From DRYS01 sp964491605 (GTDB taxonomy: Archaea > Thermoproteota > CALKCG01 > B24 > DRYS01): a stretch of 6,521 nt of DNA. Shown here piece by piece: positions 6,442 to 6,521 of the stretch (positions are counted from its first letter, which is position 1; every line of letters starts with the position of its first letter). Position numbers and translations under genes: made by a program. The stretch lies in NCBI GenBank assembly GCA_964491605.1, contig CAZBGY010000029.1, forward strand, positions 1 to 6,521, in the 5' to 3' direction. Below the pieces are notes generated by a model, which worked only from the letters and a program-made list of their open reading frames with translations, had not been told where the DNA came from and did no database searches.

Positions 6442-6463
6442 AAGCTTAAGGCATATTAAGCTT
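6442..6463. repeat. Perfect 8-6-8 inverted repeat at the glpK promoter, candidate operator
   Basis: AAGCTTAA (6442-6449), GGCATA spacer (6450-6455) and TTAAGCTT (6456-6463) form a perfect inverted repeat 12-33 bases upstream of the glpK start. It covers the presumed TATA element and the stretch between it and the likely transcription start, where a repressor would block initiation. Each arm contains a self-palindromic AAGCTT, so the two halves are also direct repeats spaced 16 bases apart. The regulator is not in the window. Confidence 0.5.
6453..6460 (-). promoter_or_regulatory. Candidate TATA box of the glpK operon
   Basis: On the minus strand CTTAATAT, preceded by AAAG as a possible BRE, covers bases 23-30 upstream of the GTG start at 6430. 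That position fits a leaderless transcript. A TTTAAA a few bases further upstream (6462-6467) is an alternative. The absence of a Shine-Dalgarno site before glpK, while the downstream operon genes have one, supports a promoter here. It overlaps the inverted repeat and the stop codon of a possible upstream reading frame. Confidence 0.45.
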
Positions 6464-6521
6464 TAAACAAAGCAAGCATACCGAATAAGTATGAGTAAGG
6501 ATTAACCTCCATCGAATTCAT
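6456..6521 (-). CDS. Possible C-terminal end of an upstream minus-strand gene (partial)
   Basis: The minus strand is open in one frame from the window edge to a TAA at 6456-6458, giving 21 residues that end in NPYSYLFGMLALFKA. The other two minus frames have stops in this stretch. The tail is hydrophobic with a final lysine, as at the end of a membrane protein. A glycerol transporter or facilitator would make sense in front of glpK, but 21 residues are too few to assign a family or to exclude chance. If real, it would end 25 bases before the glpK start and overlap the glpK promoter. Confidence 0.3.
   Translation of the reverse strand: MNSMEVNPYSYLFGMLALFKA

Overview
The window looks like chromosomal DNA from a thermophilic archaeon, most likely of the Thermoproteota. 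Arginine is encoded mainly by AGG/AGA and isoleucine often by ATA. AT-rich TATA-like boxes sit about 25-33 bases upstream of start codons that lack ribosome binding sites, while genes inside the operon carry GAGG/GGAGG-type sites. I cannot name a genus from the sequence alone.

About three quarters of the window is one minus-strand operon for glycerol catabolism, read from right to left. Glycerol kinase (glpK) is followed by an FAD-dependent glycerol-3-phosphate dehydrogenase with a C-terminal [2Fe-2S] BFD-type domain (glpA). Next come a two-Rossmann FAD/NAD(P)-type oxidoreductase and a small four-cysteine DUF1667 protein. The last three genes are tightly packed: an 8-base overlap once the oxidoreductase start is corrected, then a 4-base ATGA overlap. 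Glycerol would be phosphorylated to glycerol 3-phosphate and oxidised to dihydroxyacetone phosphate. Electrons would pass through FAD and Fe-S centres of a probable multi-subunit complex to an acceptor the sequence does not identify. No GlpC-like membrane anchor is visible. A perfect 8-6-8 inverted repeat overlaps the presumed TATA element of glpK and is a candidate operator. A short open frame at the extreme right edge may be the C-terminus of another minus-strand gene just upstream of glpK.

Left of the operon, after a roughly 180-base spacer with a second candidate leaderless promoter, lies a minus-strand gene for a probable concanavalin-A-like beta-sandwich protein of unknown function. It converges with, and overlaps by 4 bases, a plus-strand gene whose 5' part is outside the window. 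That gene encodes the C-terminal half of an alpha/beta hydrolase ending in a transmembrane helix.

The operon type is known from other thermophiles (a Thermotoga-type glpK/glpA/oxidoreductase/DUF1667 arrangement), so I do not claim a wholly new system. The least understood parts are the role of the DUF1667 protein, the electron acceptor, the candidate glpK operator and the beta-sandwich protein.
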